Shown: positions 4,445 through 5,774 of the stretch, piece after piece
Layout: each line of letters opens with the position of its first letter
Numbering within the stretch: the first letter of the stretch is position 1
Source: an uncultured Elusimicrobia bacterium
Lineage (GTDB): Bacteria; Elusimicrobiota; Endomicrobiia; Endomicrobiales; Endomicrobiaceae
Length of the DNA: 5,774 bases
NCBI GenBank assembly: GCA_947168325.1
Contig: CAMVLN010000095.1
Span: 1-5,774, forward strand
Direction: 5' to 3'
Translations under genes and position numbers: made by a program
Notes under the pieces: model-generated
Database searches by the model: none
What the model saw: the letters and a program-made list of their open reading frames with translations, nothing else
Told to the model about the DNA's origin: nothing

Positions 4445-4702
4445 TTATTTATCTCCTATCCTAGAAATTACTAATCTTTTTACATCACTTCTTACTTCTG
4501 TGAGCAATTCTAAAAGGTGTTTTATTTCTATATCTTTTATATTCTTATCTTTTTCTAATTCAATAATTTTTAAACTATTTGCCTCAACTTTTGGTGGCAA
4601 ATCAAAAATCTTAAAAACAACTGCCAAAGCACTTGCTATAATTAGTAGACTTGGCAACAATGTAAATAAACTTTTTAATTTTTTTTGTTTCATATTAATC
4701 AT
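4445..4702 (-). CDS. Small one-helix, coiled-coil membrane protein, 85 aa (lysis-region)
   Basis: The frame is open far upstream, but that part lies entirely inside the LamG-like gene in another frame. The first sensible start is ATG 4702, which shares ATGATTAA with the stop of that gene; a second ATG at 4693 is possible. No clear ribosome site is seen, so coupling is likely. From 4702 the product has a basic start (M-I-N-M-K-Q-K-K-L-K), one hydrophobic helix (about 12-32, LFTLLPSLLIIASALAVVF) and then a charged heptad-like segment (41-80, S-L-K-I-I-E-L-E-K-D-K...L-L-E-L-L-T-E-V-R). Small phage proteins of this build beside lysis genes act as holins or spanin/Rz-like parts, but similarity to a specific family is not evident. 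One base separates its TAA from the next ATG region. The frame appears intact. Confidence 0.65.
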   Translation of the reverse strand: MINMKQKKLKSLFTLLPSLLIIASALAVVFKIFDLPPKVEANSLKIIELEKDKNIKDIEIKHLLELLTEVRSDVKRLVISRIGDK

Positions 4703-5375
4703 TGCCCCCGCCAAAATCTCCACTGCCACTATTGCCAAAGAATTGTCCAGAAATGGTATCAAACATTCCATATTTGCCAGTTTGTGTATTAAGAACAGGA
4801 ATATAATCTCTAACAATAACATCACCAACAAATATTTGTGTTGCATACATTTTGCCAATAAAGAATTGTGCTGGATTAGATAAAGATGAACCGTTATTGT
4901 CCGCAAACAAATATAAATTCCTACTTGAATAACTGTTTGAGGGAGAATCTTGAGGCCTTAAAGTTGCATTTGTTCCATTTATCTTAATATATGTATTATT
5001 GTATATATTACTTGCTTCAATTGTATATTTTGTATTCAACAACAATAATATATCGTTGCACCATTTGTCCCCATTTCCTTGTCCGCAAGATAAAATAGTA
5101 TTGCTAGAAACTCTTTCATTATAATTTGTCATAATAAAATTTCTTTTATGTGGAGCAGTTGGTTCGTGGCAACCACAAATACATCTCCATGTACCACTGC
5201 TTGTACTTATAGAAAATTTTGTTTTTATCACAAACCCGTTCGGAGCCGATACTCCAGTATCAATATATTGTTGTCCAAAACCTTCAATATAATCAACTTT
5301 TTCGTATGGTTCTGGTGGTATTATTTCTGGTTTAGTCATCATCCCTGCAAGTAAAACAGATGTTCTTAAATCCAT
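4695..5375 (-). CDS. LamG-like phage tail/receptor-binding protein, 226 aa
   Basis: ATG at 5375 follows AAGGAG by eight bases, while the upstream gene ends one base away. After a leader (M-D-L-R-T-S-V-L-L-A-G-M-M, then a proline-rich P-E-I-I-P-P-E-P) the typical opening V-D-Y-I-E-G-F-G-Q-Q-Y-I-D-T-G occurs at 27-41, as in 'YIEstGtQYIDTG' concanavalin-A/LamG-like proteins of gut phages. The closing half has the companion signature: N-L-Y-L-F-A-D-N-N-G (153-162), G-K-M-Y-A-T-Q-I-F (174-182), V-R-D-Y-I-P-V-L-N (188-196), G-M-F-D-T-I-S-G-Q-F-F-G-N-S-G-S-G-D-F (203-221). Length is normal for a single domain. Expected role: glycan binding at the tail tip or on the virion surface. C-x-C-x-C (65-69) and C97/C106 are unusual but of unknown meaning. 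The frame is intact and the gene is coupled to the next one. Confidence 0.85.
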   Translation of the reverse strand: MDLRTSVLLAGMMTKPEIIPPEPYEKVDYIEGFGQQYIDTGVSAPNGFVIKTKFSISTSSGTWRCICGCHEPTAPHKRNFIMTNYNERVSSNTILSCGQGNGDKWCNDILLLLNTKYTIEASNIYNNTYIKINGTNATLRPQDSPSNSYSSRNLYLFADNNGSSLSNPAQFFIGKMYATQIFVGDVIVRDYIPVLNTQTGKYGMFDTISGQFFGNSGSGDFGGGND

Positions 5376-5376
5376 A

Positions 5377-5774
5377 TCACCACTCCTTATAAAAACCTAT
5401 TTTGTTAAAAATAAGAATCAAACAGGTTTTATTTGCCGAAGGACTAGGTATAGTTCCATCAGTCCACACAATGCCAGAATTATCAGTTATTACTGTTGCT
5501 GTTGAGCCTGAATTAAACTTGATAGTTGTTCCAAGTGGGCTACTATCAATACTTAAATTATCAAAAGTCAAACTAGTTAAATCTCCAAAATTATAATCTG
5601 CATTTACTTTTAATTTATTAGAACTATCAAAAGTTTTTGATGTTGAAACTAAATCTGTTATTTCTTCAGGATAACCTGTTATAGCCTGCCATTGTGTCCC
5701 GTCATAATAACACAAATTATCTTTTTGCTGATTTATTATTTTGCTTTCTTAATTCAATTCTTTGTTTAATTGAT
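5377..5774 (-). CDS. Tail fibre-like protein, C-terminal part; frame broken near 5722
   Basis: The main frame ends at TGA 5377 and is open back to TAA 5749-5751; the only initiator-like codon is TTG 5715, without a ribosome site, in the middle of D-N-L-C-Y-Y-D-G-T-Q-W-Q, a motif that is internal in phage tail proteins. Reading another frame from the window edge gives S-I-K-Q-R-I-E-L-R-K-Q-N-N-K-S-A-K-R-stop (TAA 5717). If the A5 run at 5722-5726 had four bases, that frame would run on as S-A-K-D-N-L-C-Y-Y-D-G, joining both. So I read one long gene with a one-base gain, entering from outside the window. The C-terminal 60 residues (T-I-K-F-N-S-G-S-T-A-T-V-I-T, I-V-W-T-D-G-T-I-P, A-N-K-T-C-L-I-L-I-F-N, ending F-Y-K-E-W) match the common end domain of tail fibre and baseplate-associated proteins. 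Alternatives: nonsense CAA to TAA at 5749, or two separate genes. Confidence 0.7.

Noticed and set aside
4500..4883. Plus-strand frame of 127 codons
   Set aside because: Antisense to the 85-residue protein and the LamG-like gene; no ribosome site, no family-like motif.
4703..4906. Upstream extension of the 85-residue protein to a 153-residue one
   Set aside because: The extra 68 codons lie wholly inside the LamG-like gene in another frame, lack a ribosome site, and the ATGATTAA overlap gives a natural start at 4702.
5148..5596. Two plus-strand frames of 68 and 64 codons
   Set aside because: Both are antisense to well-supported tail genes and carry no motif of their own.

Overview
The window is a very AT-rich stretch of bacterial DNA in which every supportable gene lies on the minus strand. 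It is therefore transcribed from the right end (tail protein) to the left end (hydrolase). Positions 983 to 5774 look like the distal end of a prophage: host-recognition proteins, small membrane proteins, a peptidoglycan-type M15 peptidase and an HNH endonuclease. Positions 1 to about 540 look like host chromosome, with an SGNH/GDSL hydrolase anchored by one membrane helix. Strong Shine-Dalgarno sites (AAGGAG, AGGAGG) precede five starts, which argues against Bacteroidetes, where such sites are weak. Low GC, many broken genes and a membrane-anchored SGNH protein suggest a host-restricted or gut symbiont; Elusimicrobiota (Endomicrobium-like) is only a guess.

Right block in transcription order: C-terminal part of a tail fibre-like protein (frame broken near 5722), a 226-residue LamG-like 'YIDTG' tail protein, an 85-residue one-helix/coiled-coil protein, the N-terminal half of a DUF5675 protein, an HNH endonuclease, and the C-terminal half of the same DUF5675 domain. 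The two DUF5675 halves fit end to end (IHSGNF + VKDTEGC), so a homing-type endonuclease appears to have inserted between the conserved His and Cys motifs. These genes overlap or are closely spaced and end at a clear terminator (2941-2980).

Middle and left block: a secreted/membrane protein of about 143 residues split by a one-base loss in an A run, a short frame of about 50 codons, a good promoter (TTGATT, 17 bp, TATAAT), a 53-residue small protein, a DUF2335 two-helix membrane protein with a stop at codon 10 and a frameshift near its C-terminus, and an M15 peptidase with an in-frame TAA. This resembles a lysis/late-accessory cassette. Then come a weak terminator and a gene-poor stretch of about 440 bp with a long-range inverted repeat and an island of richer base composition.

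The main message is systematic breakage: at least four genes are reconstructable only across a stop or a one-base frame change, and a fifth is split by a mobile nuclease. Prophage decay in a shrinking genome is the simplest reading; homopolymer sequencing errors could explain two of the breaks.
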